64,000 nt of DNA from Salsuginibacillus halophilus (GCF_003014715.1 NZ_PYAV01000001.1:62001-126000), one strand, 5' to 3'; positions 9,194 to 18,905 are shown, numbered from the stretch's first letter. A program made the numbers and translations. The notes: a model not told the origin generated them from the sequence alone.

Positions 9194-9224
9194 AAATGCA
9201 GCCCTATGAGTCAGGGCTGCATTT
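9194..9224 (-). terminator. Terminator of the DUF1128 gene (minus strand)
   Basis: A perfect 12-base-pair stem, AAATGCAGCCCT paired with AGGGCTGCATTT, lies just past the stop of the reversed gene. Read on the minus strand it is followed by TTTAATAT. It may act in both directions. Confidence 0.55.
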
Positions 9225-9238
9225 ATAAAGCTTTAAGG

Positions 9239-9469
9239 TTATTTCTGCAAGTTGCGAAGTTCTTGAACGATCGCTTCCATCTCACTGACAGAAACTAAGT
9301 CTTTTGATGAAACAAAGTCGTACAACTCTTTCACATCATCGTATTTTTCAATGGCAAAGCGTTCAACCTGCAACGCAGATTCATTTACAAGCTGTAGCTG
9401 TTCTGTGATGCTTCGCAGCATAAAGGCTAAGTTTTCTTCAGATTTCACTTCAAGTCCGATAACTAACAT
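9239..9469 (-). CDS. DUF1128 (YfkK-like) family protein
   Basis: Small acidic protein, 76 residues from the ATG at 9467-9469. The segment SEENLAFMLRSITEQLQLVN followed by EKYDDVKELYDFV and the ending SEMEAIVQELRNLQK resemble B. subtilis YfkK (DUF1128), whose function is unknown. The start is uncertain: the frame stays open back to a TTG at 9523, but that codon has no ribosome site, and the ATG at 9469 has GGAAAGGG placed very close to it. It is the only minus-strand gene in the window and lies between repeat copy A and smc, where B. subtilis has no gene, so it was moved here or kept from a rearrangement. Confidence 0.75.
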   Translation of the reverse strand: MLVIGLEVKSEENLAFMLRSITEQLQLVNESALQVERFAIEKYDDVKELYDFVSSKDLVSVSEMEAIVQELRNLQK

Positions 9470-9660
9470 CCCTTTCCGAAATGGCTTAACTTTTATTGTA
9501 ACGCTCGCATGCGTAATGTACAACGGTGAGTTTAGCGTTTATCGAGGGAGATTAACGGGCGGTTTTTCGCTTAAACCTTGGTGATCCCCTTCTTTGGGCC
9601 ACAGTGATATGATAAAATTGTAAAGCTTCACACCGAGAAAATAGAGGAGGAAAACCCGGC

Positions 9661-12600
9661 ATGTTCCTCAAACGCATGGAAATGAAAGGGTTTAAGTCAT
9701 TTGCTGACCCGTTACATATTGAAATAGAGCCTGGTATTACCGTCGTTGTCGGACCAAATGGAAGTGGAAAAAGCAATATTGCCGACGGCATCCGCTGGGT
9801 GCTCGGCGAGCAGTCAGCCAAGTCGCTCCGCGGTAGTAAAATGGCGGATGTTATTTTCGCCGGCAGTGACGAGCGCCGGCGGGTGAATATGGCTGAAGTG
9901 ACGCTTGTACTTGATAATGAAAGTGGATTTCTTCCCTTATCTTATACTGAAATCAGCCTGACGCGGCGGTTGTACCGCTCCGGTGAAAGTGAATATTTAC
10001 TTAACCGACAGCCGTGCCGCCGTAAAGACATTATCGACGTTATGATGGATTCTGGTCTTGGCCGTGAAGCTTATTCCATCATTGGCCAGGGCCAGGTAGA
10101 ACAAGTGCTTTCCAGTAAACCAGAAGACCGGCGCGTCATTTTTGAAGAAGCGGCCGGTGTTGTTAAATATCAATCGCGTAAACGTGAATCAGAGCGTAAG
10201 CTTGCGGACACAAACGATAACCTTGCTCGCGTACAAGACATTTTACATGAGCTTGAACAACAGCTTGAGCCGTTAGAAATTCAAGCAGCTGAGGCTCGGG
10301 ACTATAAAGCGAAAAAAGCAGAGCTGGAAAACGTTGCAATCGCATTGACTGTTTATGACATTGAAGAAGCTCATAAACGCTGGTCTGAGTTGAAAACAAA
10401 AGCGGCCAGTCTGGAAAAAGCAAAACAAACGGCAGAAATGAATGTTTCTGAACTTGAAAGTGAAGCAGAACGCGTACGCGTCAAGTTGGCCGAAGTGTCT
10501 GAAGCTTTAGCTGCAGCCCGGAGCCGCCGCATGACCGCCGGCGAGTCTCTCGAAAAGCAGGAAGGGCAGAAAGAGTTGTTAGAAGAGCGGAGTCGCCATG
10601 CTGCTGAGCGCTTAGAAGAACTTGAAAAACGCCAAAGCGAGTTAAGCAGTGCTGTCAGTGAAGCAGATGAACACTTGAAGGCAGAAACAAAAAAGCTAAA
10701 AGAAAAAGAAGCAGAACTTGAGCAACTTGAAACAGAGCGAAAAACCGTCGCTGGCGAGCTCCAGGGAGGAAACCGGAACGTCGGTGAAGAACTTGAAAAG
10801 TTGAAAGCTGATTATATTGAAGCGTTAAATGAGCAAGCTGCCAGGCGCAATGAGTTAAATTCTTTAGCCGAACAAAAATCCCGTGCTCAAGCTAAACTTG
10901 ACCGCTTGTTTCAAGAAAATGAAGCGTGGTTAAAAGAACGTGATGAAGCAGAGGCTGCTGTTAATGAGACAAAAGCGGCTTTGTCACATCAAGAAGCAGA
11001 GCTCGAGCAGGCAAAAACAGATTTAGCTGAACAGGAAAATGCACAAAACCGAATGAACCGCGAGCTTGAAACAGATGAAAGTAAATTGTATGAAGCTTAC
11101 GGGCATATTCAAGAAGCAAGATCAAAGAAGCACGTACTTGATGAGATGGAAACGGCTTACACCGGTTTTTATCAAGGGCCAAAAGAAATTTTAAAAGCAC
11201 GTGAACGGCTGAGCGGGGTTTACGGTGCAGTAATTGAAAAGCTGCAAGTACCAAAGCAGTATGAAACCGCAGTCGAAACCGCCCTCGGAGCTGCACAGCA
11301 AAATATTATCGTCGATACAGAGCAAAATGCCCGCAAAGCCATTCAGCTTTTGAAATCTGAAAAAAAGGGGCGTGCTACGTTCCTGCCACTTGAGAGTGTG
11401 CAAGCGAAGTCCGCTTCTATAGATGTAACAGAGCGGTTGACACGTGATGAAGGATATCACGGTACAGCGGACCAACTTGTCACGACCGAACAGCAATTTC
11501 AGCCGGTCATTGCTTCACTACTTGGCCGGACATTCATCGCTTCGGACCTTGAAAGTGCGAACCGGATCGCTAAAATCAGCAGCTACAAGTACCGGGTCAT
11601 TACACTTGATGGAGATATTGTTGCTCCAGGCGGCGCGATGACCGGAGGCAGTCAAAAGCAGGGCGGGGCGCAGCTGTTGAGCCGGCAGCGTGAACGTGAA
11701 GAACTAGCTGAAAAAATTAAACATATGGAGCAGAAAACAGCAACTTTTGAAGCGCAGGTACAGGAGAAAAAAGAAAAGCGCCGTGAACTTGAAGAAAAGC
11801 GTAAACAGCTTGAAAGCAGTTTAGAAGCGAGCCGAGAAGCAGCTGAAACGATGCGGCAAAAATATGAGAAAGCAAAGCAGCACCAAGCGCACCTTGCTTC
11901 ACGCATGCAGCTATTTGAACGGGAGAAAGCTCAGCTGGAATCGGAGATGGCTGATTTTGACGAACGAAAAGAGACAGCAGCAGCAGAAGCAGCCTCCCTT
12001 GAGACTTCACTGCAAGCCCTTCAGAAAGAAATGGATCAGCTCGAAAATGAGCAGCAGGCGAGACAGTCAAAAAGTGAGTCGTTAAAAGAGAAGCAAAACG
12101 ACTTAGATGTCCGCCGCGCCGCCGCAAGAGAGCAAACGGCTTACCAAAAAGAGCGCGTCCGTGAGCTGAAGCAGGATATGCAGGAGAATGAACGTTTAAA
12201 AACGGAAGTGGATCAAGAATTGAACGATTTAAAAGCAAGGGTCACCGAAGTTCAAGGGGGTTCAAGTACGCTGCAGGGGGATGTAGAATCGGCCCGTGCG
12301 GAAAAAGAAGCTGCTGCAGCAGAACTTGAGGCAAAACAGCAGGAAGAGACAGAAATGAAAAAGCAGCAAGCTGATGTCAATGCCCGGCTGAAAGCTGCGC
12401 AGACGAAATTGCAAGAAACGTCGAATGAACATCATGAAGTTGAAGTGTCACTTACCCGTATTGATGTAGAGCTTGATCAAAAGTTGAATGAGCTCTCTGA
12501 AGAATATAACTTAACGTTTGAGCGGGCCAAAGCGGCATATGAACTGCACGTTTCTGAAGCTGAAGCGCGCGAGCAGGTGAAGTTGATTCGGCGGAGCCTT

Positions 12601-13242
12601 GAGGAACTCGGGGAGGTCAATCTCGGTTCGATTGAAGAATACGAGCGGGTAAAAGCGCGCGCTGAGTTCTTGCAAGGGCAGCAGGAAGACTTGCTCGAAG
12701 CCCGGGATACGCTGCAGTCAGTGATACAAGAAATGGATGAAGAAATGACCCGCCGTTTTCAGGAGACGTTTCATGAAGTGCGGACCCATTTTCGTTCAGT
12801 ATTTCAAGAGTTGTTCGGCGGCGGTGAAGCAGACTTAACATTAACAAATGAAATAGATTTGCTTGATACGGGCGTAGAGATTGAAGCCCGTCCACCCGGC
12901 AAGAAAAAACAAGTGCTTTCGCTGCTCTCCGGCGGGGAAAAAGCGATGACAGCGATCGCTCTTTTATTTGCGATCCTGCGCGTAAAACCTGTGCCGTTTT
13001 GTGTCCTTGATGAAGTAGAAGCAGCGCTTGATGAAGCGAATTTAACGCGGTTTGCCGGTTATTTAAAGCGAATGAAACATGATACACAATTTATCGTCGT
13101 CAGCCACCGGAAAGCAACCATGGAAGAGGCTGATGCGCTTTACGGTATTACAATGGAAGAGTCAGGTGTAAGCCGGGCGATCTCTGTCAAAATTGATGAA
13201 GCTTCCGGCTATACGACGCCCCAAGCTGAAACCGTGGAATGA
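9661..13242 (+). CDS. smc: Chromosome partition protein SMC
   Basis: Core ATPase of the bacterial condensin, working with ScpA and ScpB to compact and separate chromosomes. The 1193-residue protein has the N-terminal ATP head with Walker A GPNGSGKSN (residues 31-39), a first coiled coil (about 170-500), the hinge (about 505-650, with GDIVAPGGAMTGGS), a second coiled coil, and the C-terminal head with the ABC signature LSGGEK (1089-1094) and Walker B around VLDEVEAALD. The ATG follows AGAGGAGGAAAA. It is followed after 19 bases by ftsY, so the two are co-transcribed as in B. subtilis. Confidence 0.97.
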   Translation: MFLKRMEMKGFKSFADPLHIEIEPGITVVVGPNGSGKSNIADGIRWVLGEQSAKSLRGSKMADVIFAGSDERRRVNMAEVTLVLDNESGFLPLSYTEISLTRRLYRSGESEYLLNRQPCRRKDIIDVMMDSGLGREAYSIIGQGQVEQVLSSKPEDRRVIFEEAAGVVKYQSRKRESERKLADTNDNLARVQDILHELEQQLEPLEIQAAEARDYKAKKAELENVAIALTVYDIEEAHKRWSELKTKAASLEKAKQTAEMNVSELESEAERVRVKLAEVSEALAAARSRRMTAGESLEKQEGQKELLEERSRHAAERLEELEKRQSELSSAVSEADEHLKAETKKLKEKEAELEQLETERKTVAGELQGGNRNVGEELEKLKADYIEALNEQAARRNELNSLAEQKSRAQAKLDRLFQENEAWLKERDEAEAAVNETKAALSHQEAELEQAKTDLAEQENAQNRMNRELETDESKLYEAYGHIQEARSKKHVLDEMETAYTGFYQGPKEILKARERLSGVYGAVIEKLQVPKQYETAVETALGAAQQNIIVDTEQNARKAIQLLKSEKKGRATFLPLESVQAKSASIDVTERLTRDEGYHGTADQLVTTEQQFQPVIASLLGRTFIASDLESANRIAKISSYKYRVITLDGDIVAPGGAMTGGSQKQGGAQLLSRQREREELAEKIKHMEQKTATFEAQVQEKKEKRRELEEKRKQLESSLEASREAAETMRQKYEKAKQHQAHLASRMQLFEREKAQLESEMADFDERKETAAAEAASLETSLQALQKEMDQLENEQQARQSKSESLKEKQNDLDVRRAAAREQTAYQKERVRELKQDMQENERLKTEVDQELNDLKARVTEVQGGSSTLQGDVESARAEKEAAAAELEAKQQEETEMKKQQADVNARLKAAQTKLQETSNEHHEVEVSLTRIDVELDQKLNELSEEYNLTFERAKAAYELHVSEAEAREQVKLIRRSLEELGEVNLGSIEEYERVKARAEFLQGQQEDLLEARDTLQSVIQEMDEEMTRRFQETFHEVRTHFRSVFQELFGGGEADLTLTNEIDLLDTGVEIEARPPGKKKQVLSLLSGGEKAMTAIALLFAILRVKPVPFCVLDEVEAALDEANLTRFAGYLKRMKHDTQFIVVSHRKATMEEADALYGITMEESGVSRAISVKIDEASGYTTPQAETVE

Positions 13243-13261
13243 ACGAAAGGAGATATAGCAG

Positions 13262-14266
13262 ATGAGTTTTTTCAAAAAATTAAAAGACCGTGTGTCAGGC
13301 CAGACAGATACGGTTACCGAAAAGTTTAAAGACGGGCTTGCAAAAACGCGGGATTCGTTTGCGGGAAAAATGAATGATTTAATGGCGCGCTACCGTAAAG
13401 TTGATGAGGATTTCTTTGAAGAACTTGAAGAATTACTGATCGGAGCTGACGTCGGCGTTGAAACGGTGATGGAGCTCATTGATGAATTAAAAACCGAAGC
13501 GAAGCGGCAAAATATTAAAGATACGTCTGAACTTGCGCCGTTAATTAGTGAAAAACTTGCGGATAAGCTCGATAAAAGTGGTGAAGATAACACAATTCAA
13601 CATGCTGCAGACGGTATGACTGTCATATTATTTGTCGGCGTAAACGGGGTTGGTAAAACGACGACAATTGGAAAAGTAGCACAGAAATATAAAGAAGAAG
13701 GCAGTCGTGTCGTTATGGCCGCCGGCGATACCTTTCGTGCCGGGGCGATCGAACAGCTCGAAGAATGGGGCAACCAGGTGGGTGTCGATGTCGTCAAACA
13801 GCAGGCTGGTTCAGACCCGGCGGCGGTGATGTACGATGCGATTCAATCCGCTCGTTCTAAAGGAGCAAATGTACTGCTTTGTGATACGGCCGGCCGGCTG
13901 CAGAATAAAGTGAACCTAATGAAGGAACTCGAAAAAGTAAAACGGGTCATTCAGCGTGAAATCCCAGAGGCGCCGCATGAAGTTTTACTCGTTTTAGATG
14001 CGACGACAGGACAAAACGCGATGAGCCAGGCGAAGACGTTCCAAGAAGCAACGGATGTTAGCGGAATTGTACTTACAAAACTTGATGGAACAGCAAAAGG
14101 CGGTATCGTTTTAGCGGTGCGTAATGAGCTTGATATCCCGGTCAAGTTTGTCGGGCTTGGTGAGCGGGCTGAAGATTTGCAGCCGTTTGATTCCAATCAA
14201 TTTGTGTACAGCTTATTTAAAGAAATTATGGAAGCAGAAGAAGAAAACGAAACGGATGAAAGCTGA
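13262..14266 (+). CDS. ftsY: Signal recognition particle receptor FtsY
   Basis: SRP GTPase receptor that docks ribosome-SRP complexes at the membrane. The 334-residue protein has the short amphipathic start MSFFKKLKDRVSG, the N domain (about 30-105), and the G domain with G1 GVNGVGKTTT (126-135), DTAGRLQNK, and TKLDGTAKGG. The acidic A region seen in E. coli is essentially missing, as usual in Firmicutes. The very acidic tail EAEEENETDES is unremarkable for a halophile-like proteome. ATG follows AAAGGAGAT. ylxM and ffh come next from their own promoter. Confidence 0.96.
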   Translation: MSFFKKLKDRVSGQTDTVTEKFKDGLAKTRDSFAGKMNDLMARYRKVDEDFFEELEELLIGADVGVETVMELIDELKTEAKRQNIKDTSELAPLISEKLADKLDKSGEDNTIQHAADGMTVILFVGVNGVGKTTTIGKVAQKYKEEGSRVVMAAGDTFRAGAIEQLEEWGNQVGVDVVKQQAGSDPAAVMYDAIQSARSKGANVLLCDTAGRLQNKVNLMKELEKVKRVIQREIPEAPHEVLLVLDATTGQNAMSQAKTFQEATDVSGIVLTKLDGTAKGGIVLAVRNELDIPVKFVGLGERAEDLQPFDSNQFVYSLFKEIMEAEEENETDES

Positions 14267-14305
14267 GGGTGACCGGAGCATTGAAAACCGTGTAAAATGA
14301 TAAAC

Positions 14306-14334
14306 TTGACACGTTCGGCTGCATGCTGTATATT
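14306..14334 (+). promoter_or_regulatory. Sigma-A promoter of ylxM-ffh
   Basis: A consensus -35 TTGACA (14306-14311) and -10 TATATT (14329-14334) are 17 bases apart, 42 bases before the ylxM start. This is one of the best promoters in the window. Confidence 0.8.
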
Positions 14335-14375
14335 GCAGTGATGTAAAGGTAATTCACTTAACAAGGGGTCGTCAT

Positions 14376-14717
14376 ATGCTGGAAAAAACGATGCGGATGA
14401 ATGCGTTGTTTGACTTTTATCAGCCGCTGTTAACAAAAAAGCAGCAAAAATATGTACAGCTTTATTTCCTCGACGACTACTCGCTCGGCGAAATTGCCGA
14501 CACGTTTGATGTGAGCAGGCAGGCGGTGTACGATAACATCCGCCGTACAGAGCAGATGCTTGAAGAATATGAAGCAAAGCTCGGACTTTATTATAAATAT
14601 ATGGAGCGTCACAATTTGTATCAACAACTGCGCGGTGAACTTGAAGCCGGTGATTCACAGCGGCTGAGCGCAGTTGTGACGCGTTTAGAGCATTTAGAAG
14701 AGGAGGGGACAGAATAA
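14376..14717 (+). CDS. ylxM: UPF0122 / YlxM family putative DNA-binding protein
   Basis: YlxM (113 residues) has a sigma-factor-like helix-turn-helix: [20 protein letters not shown] followed by [20 protein letters not shown] resembles region 4 of sigma factors. In streptococci the homologue associates with the SRP pathway. The gene ends in a one-base overlap with ffh (TAATG), so the two are translated together. Its own promoter lies upstream (14306-14334). The ATG follows ACAAGGGGTCGTC, an acceptable ribosome site. Confidence 0.92.
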   Translation: MLEKTMRMNALFDFYQPLLTKKQQKYVQLYFLDDYSLGEIADTFDVSRQAVYDNIRRTEQMLEEYEAKLGLYYKYMERHNLYQQLRGELEAGDSQRLSAVVTRLEHLEEEGTE

Positions 14718-16075
14718 TGGCCTTTGAAGGTCTCGCTGAACGATTGCAAGGAACCCTCGATAAAATTAAAGGTAAAGGTAAAGTTACGGAGGCGGACGTT
14801 GACGAAATGATGCGCGAAGTCCGCTTGGCGCTCTTAGAAGCGGACGTAAACTTTAAAGTTGTTAAAAAGTTTATTAAGCAGGTCAAAGAGCGCGCTGTCG
14901 GTCAGGAAGTGCTGAAAAGCTTAACCCCGGGACAGCAGGTTATTAAAGTCGTAAACGAAGAACTGCAGGAGTTGATGGGCGGCGAGCAGAGTAAAATTGC
15001 TCACGCTGATAAGCCGCCGACTGTCGTTATGATGGTCGGTCTGCAAGGCGCTGGTAAAACGACGACCGTTGCAAAACTTGCCAATCATCTGCGCAAAGAG
15101 CATAACCGCCAGCCACTTTTAGCAGCTGCAGATATTTATCGTCCGGCTGCGATTGATCAGCTTGAAACCCTCGGTAAACAGCTCGATATGCCGGTGTACT
15201 CTCTCGGAAATCAAGCGGACCCGGTTGATATTGCCAAAGGGGCTGTTGCGCAGGCAAAAGATGAACACCGGGACTACGTCTTAATTGACACCGCAGGACG
15301 GCTGCATGTTGATGAAGATCTCATGGGTGAGCTGCAGCGTATTAAAGAAGCTGTTCAACCGGAAGAAATTTTACTTGTTGTCGATGCCATGACAGGTCAA
15401 GACGCTGTCAATGTTGCAGAGAGCTTTAATGAGCAGCTTGATGTTAACGGAGCTGTACTTACAAAGCTCGATGGTGATACCCGCGGCGGTGCTGCGATTT
15501 CTGTCAAAGCTGTGACTGGTATGCCGGTAAAGTTTGCCGGCATGGGTGAAAAGATTGATCAGCTCGAGCCGTTCCATCCGGAGCGGATGGCTTCACGTAT
15601 TCTCGGCATGGGCGACGTGCTCTCTTTAATTGAGAAAGCGCAAACTGACGTTGATGAAGACCGGGCGAAAGAGCTTGAGAAAAAGATGCGCCAGGCGGAT
15701 TTAACGTTTGATGACTTTTTAGAGCAGCTGCAGCAAGTGAAAAAGATGGGTCCGATTGATGAAGTATTGTCAATGATGCCGGGAGCCAATAAAATGAAGG
15801 GCTTAAAAAATGCCCAGGTGGATGACAGCCAGATTACGCAGGTTGAAGCAATTATCCGCTCAATGACCCGTGCGGAAAAAGAGGATCCATCGCTCATTAA
15901 TGCGAGTCGTAAAAAGCGGATTGCAAAAGGCAGTGGTACGGCTGTAAAAGATGTTAACCGCTTATTGAAACAGTTTGAGGATATGCAGAAAATGATGAAA
16001 CAGATGTCATCAATGCAAAAAGGTAAAGGGAAGAAAAAAGGAAAAAATCCAATGCAGTTTCCTTTCATGCAATAG
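14717..16075 (+). CDS. ffh: Signal recognition particle protein Ffh
   Basis: GTPase subunit of the signal recognition particle that binds signal sequences and the scRNA and delivers nascent membrane proteins to FtsY. In 452 residues: N domain (1-85), G domain with GLQGAGKTTT at 108-117, DTAGRLHVDEDL and TKLDGDTRGGAA, and a methionine-rich M domain (about 300-452) with the RNA-binding GSGT loop and the tail QKMMKQMSSMQKGKGKKKGK. Starts inside the ylxM stop (TAATG). rpsP follows from a separate promoter, the arrangement of B. subtilis. Confidence 0.97.
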   Translation: MAFEGLAERLQGTLDKIKGKGKVTEADVDEMMREVRLALLEADVNFKVVKKFIKQVKERAVGQEVLKSLTPGQQVIKVVNEELQELMGGEQSKIAHADKPPTVVMMVGLQGAGKTTTVAKLANHLRKEHNRQPLLAAADIYRPAAIDQLETLGKQLDMPVYSLGNQADPVDIAKGAVAQAKDEHRDYVLIDTAGRLHVDEDLMGELQRIKEAVQPEEILLVVDAMTGQDAVNVAESFNEQLDVNGAVLTKLDGDTRGGAAISVKAVTGMPVKFAGMGEKIDQLEPFHPERMASRILGMGDVLSLIEKAQTDVDEDRAKELEKKMRQADLTFDDFLEQLQQVKKMGPIDEVLSMMPGANKMKGLKNAQVDDSQITQVEAIIRSMTRAEKEDPSLINASRKKRIAKGSGTAVKDVNRLLKQFEDMQKMMKQMSSMQKGKGKKKGKNPMQFPFMQ

Positions 16076-16091
16076 TGAAAAGGAAAACCCC

Positions 16092-16120
16092 TTTACAGCA
16101 TCAAATGTTTTCTTTATAAT
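16092..16120 (+). promoter_or_regulatory. Sigma-A promoter of rpsP
   Basis: TTTACA (16092-16097) and TATAAT (16115-16120) are exactly 17 bases apart, 39 bases before the rpsP start, as expected for a strongly expressed ribosomal protein gene. Confidence 0.8.
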
Positions 16121-16158
16121 GTGCAATTGTGCGAAATTCTACTTGGAGGTGACAAAGC

Positions 16159-16431
16159 ATGGCAACCAAAATTCGTTTGAAGCGTATGGGTTCGAAAAAG
16201 CAGCCGTATTACCGCGTCGTTGTAGCTGACTCTAAAGCACCACGTGACGGTCGTTTTATCGAAGAACTCGGTACGTACAATCCACTCCAGCAGCCTTCTG
16301 CATTCTCTGTGAATGAAGAGAAAGCTGTACAATGGCTGCTTGAAGGTGCACAGCCGTCTGACACGGTTCGTAACCTCTTCTCTGATGCTGGGATTATGAC
16401 ACGCGTTCATAACGCGAAAAAAGAACAGTAA
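16159..16431 (+). CDS. rpsP: 30S ribosomal protein S16
   Basis: Small-subunit protein S16, 90 residues, needed for 30S assembly. The N-terminus [20 protein letters not shown] and [14 protein letters not shown] are diagnostic. ATG follows TTGGAGGTGACAAAGC. It opens the rpsP-khpA-ylqD-rimM-trmD-rplS cluster, which combines ribosome components with RNA-modifying and assembly factors. Confidence 0.98.
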   Translation: MATKIRLKRMGSKKQPYYRVVVADSKAPRDGRFIEELGTYNPLQQPSAFSVNEEKAVQWLLEGAQPSDTVRNLFSDAGIMTRVHNAKKEQ

Positions 16432-16461
16432 TACGCTGTTGATAGAAAGCGGGGCTTCTGC

Positions 16462-16695
16462 ATGGAGCAGTTAGTGCAAGCGATGGTTTCGCCCATCGTG
16501 GACCATCCGGATGAGGTCACGGTTCGCACCAATCAAGGGAGAAACGGCGAAGATGTGTTCATGCTCAGCGTACACGCTGAGGACACAGGGCAGGTGATCG
16601 GGAAGCACGGCCGTAACATTAAGGCTGTGCGTACCATCCTGCAAGCAGCCGCTTCCGGTACCGGGGCTCGTCCCCGCCTCGACATTGAAGAATAG
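16462..16695 (+). CDS. khpA: KH-domain RNA-binding protein KhpA (YlqC)
   Basis: A 77-residue single KH-domain protein; the RNA-binding GXXG loop is GKHG in VIGKHGRNIKAVRTIL. In other Firmicutes KhpA pairs with KhpB (Jag) and affects cell elongation and mRNA regulation. It lies between rpsP and ylqD as in B. subtilis. The ATG at 16462 has only a modest ribosome site (AGAAAGCGGGG). A terminator-like hairpin follows the stop, which would partly separate it from ylqD. Confidence 0.93.
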   Translation: MEQLVQAMVSPIVDHPDEVTVRTNQGRNGEDVFMLSVHAEDTGQVIGKHGRNIKAVRTILQAAASGTGARPRLDIEE

Positions 16696-16701
16696 CAGCG
16701 G

Positions 16702-16732
16702 AAAAAGGGGAGGGGGATACCTCTCCTTTTTT
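16702..16732 (+). terminator. Terminator or attenuator between khpA and ylqD
   Basis: AAAAAGGGGAGG pairs with CCTCTCCTTTTTT around GGGATA, with one internal G-U pair, and the 3' arm ends in TTTTTT. The following genes have no obvious promoter of their own, so some read-through is likely. Confidence 0.65.
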
Positions 16733-16760
16733 GCACCGCGCAAAAGAACGAGGTGACACG

Positions 16761-17168
16761 GTGAAAATTAAAAAGCAGGCAGTTGTAAAGCAGGTGCTGA
16801 CACCGTCCTACCGGGAAAAACTCAATGAAGAGCTTGAAACGAAACGCCGACGTCTGCAGACTGAGATTGAACAGCTTGAGTTTCAGCTGCAGCAGCGGAT
16901 CAAAGAGAATAGTGATCCAAAGCGCCGGCGGTTTTTAAAAGAGAAGTACGAGAAAGAAATGAAAGAGCGTAAAGAGAAAATTGAACGCTCCTCGTTTCAA
17001 GCGAGCCGGATTGAAGCACTGCCGGATGACACGGAACTGCCGGTAGATCGTGTGGATGTTGAGGCGCACGTTGAAGTTGGCGATGTGTGGGATGATGTTT
17101 ATCAAGAAGATGAAATCATTGTAGAAGACGGCCGCGTGAAAGCCATTCGAAAGCGGGGCGAGACGTAA
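16761..17168 (+). CDS. ylqD: YlqD family protein
   Basis: A 135-residue protein of the conserved Bacillaceae YlqD family, function unknown. It is mostly a charged coiled coil (about residues 15-85, rich in K, E, R and Q) followed by a small beta region ([16 protein letters not shown]). The GTG at 16761 is preferred because GAGGTGA sits just before it; an in-frame TTG at 16731 lies inside the terminator hairpin. It ends in a TAATG overlap with rimM, which suggests coupling to ribosome maturation. Confidence 0.88.
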   Translation: MKIKKQAVVKQVLTPSYREKLNEELETKRRRLQTEIEQLEFQLQQRIKENSDPKRRRFLKEKYEKEMKERKEKIERSSFQASRIEALPDDTELPVDRVDVEAHVEVGDVWDDVYQEDEIIVEDGRVKAIRKRGET

Positions 17169-17704
17169 TGCCAGGTAAGCGGTATAACGTAGGTAAAATT
17201 GTGAACACGCATGGCGTGCGTGGAGAAGTACGCGTAATTGCGACAACAGATTTTCCTGAAGAGCGGTTTGTCGCCGGCGGTCAGCTGTATGCGGAGATTG
17301 AAGCAAGCCAGGAAGTTGTACCACTGACGGTAAAGTCGCACCGGAAGCATAAGCAGTTCGATCTTTTAATGTTTGAAGAGGTTAACGGCGCTGATGAAGC
17401 TGAGCGGCTCAAACCGAGTCTTTTGCAGGTTGCAGAAGAAGATATGGCGCCGCTTGAAGCTGAAGATGAATATTACTACCATGAAATCATCGGCTGCCGC
17501 GTCGTTTCAGATGAAGGTGAAGACGTCGGAGTGATTAAAGAAATCATTTCACCAGGAGCGAATGATGTATGGGTGATTAAACGAGCGCATGGAAAAAAAG
17601 ATGCGCTTTTGCCGTACATTGATGATGTCGTTCAATCGATTGATGTTCATGAAGGGGTTGTCACCGTACATTTATTAGAAGGACTGCTGCCTGATGAAAA
17701 TTGA
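17168..17704 (+). CDS. rimM: 16S rRNA processing protein RimM
   Basis: Ribosome maturation factor that assists assembly of the 30S head and binds S19. The 178-residue protein has the N-terminal RimM barrel ([18 protein letters not shown]) and a C-terminal PRC-barrel ([12 protein letters not shown] to [11 protein letters not shown]). Start overlaps the ylqD stop by one base, and the last 11 bases overlap trmD, so translation of the three is coupled. Confidence 0.96.
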   Translation: MPGKRYNVGKIVNTHGVRGEVRVIATTDFPEERFVAGGQLYAEIEASQEVVPLTVKSHRKHKQFDLLMFEEVNGADEAERLKPSLLQVAEEDMAPLEAEDEYYYHEIIGCRVVSDEGEDVGVIKEIISPGANDVWVIKRAHGKKDALLPYIDDVVQSIDVHEGVVTVHLLEGLLPDEN

Positions 17705-18440
17705 TTTTTTAACGCTTTTTCCGGAAATGTTCACAGGGGTGTTGTCGTCTTCAATTCTTGGACAGGCGCAAGCAGATGGTCGTATCACGTTTCAAGTGAC
17801 GGACTTTCGCAGCTATACAGAGAACAAACATAACAAGGTAGATGACTACCCTTATGGCGGCGGAGCGGGCATGGTGCTTACGCCGCAGCCGTTGTTTGAT
17901 GCTGTGGATGATATTAAGCAGGCTGATGAGCCGCGTGTCATTTTAATGTGCCCGCAAGGTGAGCCGCTCACACAGTCAAAAGCAGAAGAGCTTTCGACAG
18001 AAGATCAGCTTATTTTTGTGTGCGGTCATTATGAAGGTTATGATGAGCGGATCCGCACGCACCTTGTAACAGATGAGCTCTCGATTGGTGATTTTGTACT
18101 TACCGGCGGTGAGCTCCCGGCCATGGTGACTGCCGACAGTGTCACACGCCTTCTTCCTGGGGTGCTGGGCAATGAAGCTTCTGCTGTTGAAGACTCCTTT
18201 TCGACCGGGCTGCTTGAACACCCTCACTATACACGGCCGGCCGATTTTCGAGGCATGGAAGTTCCGGAAGTGCTCCGTTCCGGTCACCATGCCCGGATTG
18301 AAGCCTGGCGCCGGGAAGAAGCGATTAAACGGACAGCCGAGCGGCGCCCTGAGTTGTTAGAAAGCGCAGCGTTAAGCGAGCATGAGCGTACATGGGCAGC
18401 GGATTACCTTGAAAAAATCCGTGCTGAAAAAAATGAATAA
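17694..18440 (+). CDS. trmD: tRNA (guanine-N1)-methyltransferase TrmD
   Basis: SPOUT-fold methyltransferase that makes m1G37 in tRNAs, preventing +1 frameshifts. The 248-residue protein has [38 protein letters not shown] and [16 protein letters not shown], the last lining the SAM-binding trefoil knot. Starts within rimM. rplS follows after a 120-base leader with its own possible promoter. Confidence 0.97.
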   Translation: MKIDFLTLFPEMFTGVLSSSILGQAQADGRITFQVTDFRSYTENKHNKVDDYPYGGGAGMVLTPQPLFDAVDDIKQADEPRVILMCPQGEPLTQSKAEELSTEDQLIFVCGHYEGYDERIRTHLVTDELSIGDFVLTGGELPAMVTADSVTRLLPGVLGNEASAVEDSFSTGLLEHPHYTRPADFRGMEVPEVLRSGHHARIEAWRREEAIKRTAERRPELLESAALSEHERTWAADYLEKIRAEKNE

Positions 18441-18445
18441 AGGCA

Positions 18446-18536
18446 TTGCTACAGCGATGGTGCTGTGATACGATAATCGTTGTGGCGAAAGCCTTGAATC
18501 CGATGTTCCGCTGCATCTTAAATGAGCAAGAACATC
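18446..18536 (+). promoter_or_regulatory. Possible promoter and structured leader of rplS
   Basis: TTGCTA (18446-18451) and TACGAT (18469-18474) are 17 bases apart. Downstream, GATGTTC (18502-18508) pairs with GAACATC (18530-18536) just before the rplS ribosome site. Firmicutes are known to have an L19 leader element at this place, bound by L19 itself; I see a hairpin in the right position but cannot confirm the family match. Confidence 0.4.
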
Positions 18537-18560
18537 CGAGAAGGAAGGAGGGAACAGTCT

Positions 18561-18905
18561 ATGAACGATATCGTTCGTGACGTGACAAAAGAGCAGTTGA
18601 AAACGGACCTACCGAATTTTCGTCCGGGTGACACGGTTAACGTACACGTTAAAGTCGTTGAGGGATCCCGTGAGCGGATTCAGCAGTTCCAAGGTGTTGT
18701 TTTGAAGCGCCGTGGTTCTGGGATCAGCGAAACTTTTACTGTACGTAAAGTTTCGTTTGGCGTTGGTATTGAGCGTACTTTTCCAGTACATTCACCGCGC
18801 ATCGACAAAATCGAAGTGAAGCGCCGCGGTAAAGTCCGTCAGGCACGCTTGTACTACTTGCGTGGACTGCAGGGCAAAGCTGCGAAAGTTAAAGAGCTTC
18901 GCTAA
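18561..18905 (+). CDS. rplS: 50S ribosomal protein L19
   Basis: Large-subunit protein L19 (114 residues) at the 30S-50S interface. Diagnostic blocks are [36 protein letters not shown] and [20 protein letters not shown]. The ATG at 18561 follows GAAGGAGGGAA; an in-frame ATG at 18522 would add 13 atypical residues lying within the leader hairpin. It is the last gene of the rpsP cluster and is closed by a terminator. Confidence 0.97.
   Translation: MNDIVRDVTKEQLKTDLPNFRPGDTVNVHVKVVEGSRERIQQFQGVVLKRRGSGISETFTVRKVSFGVGIERTFPVHSPRIDKIEVKRRGKVRQARLYYLRGLQGKAAKVKELR

Noticed and set aside
9470-9523. Longer N-terminus of the DUF1128 protein from a TTG at 9523
   Set aside because: No ribosome site before the TTG, and the added residues do not resemble the family start.
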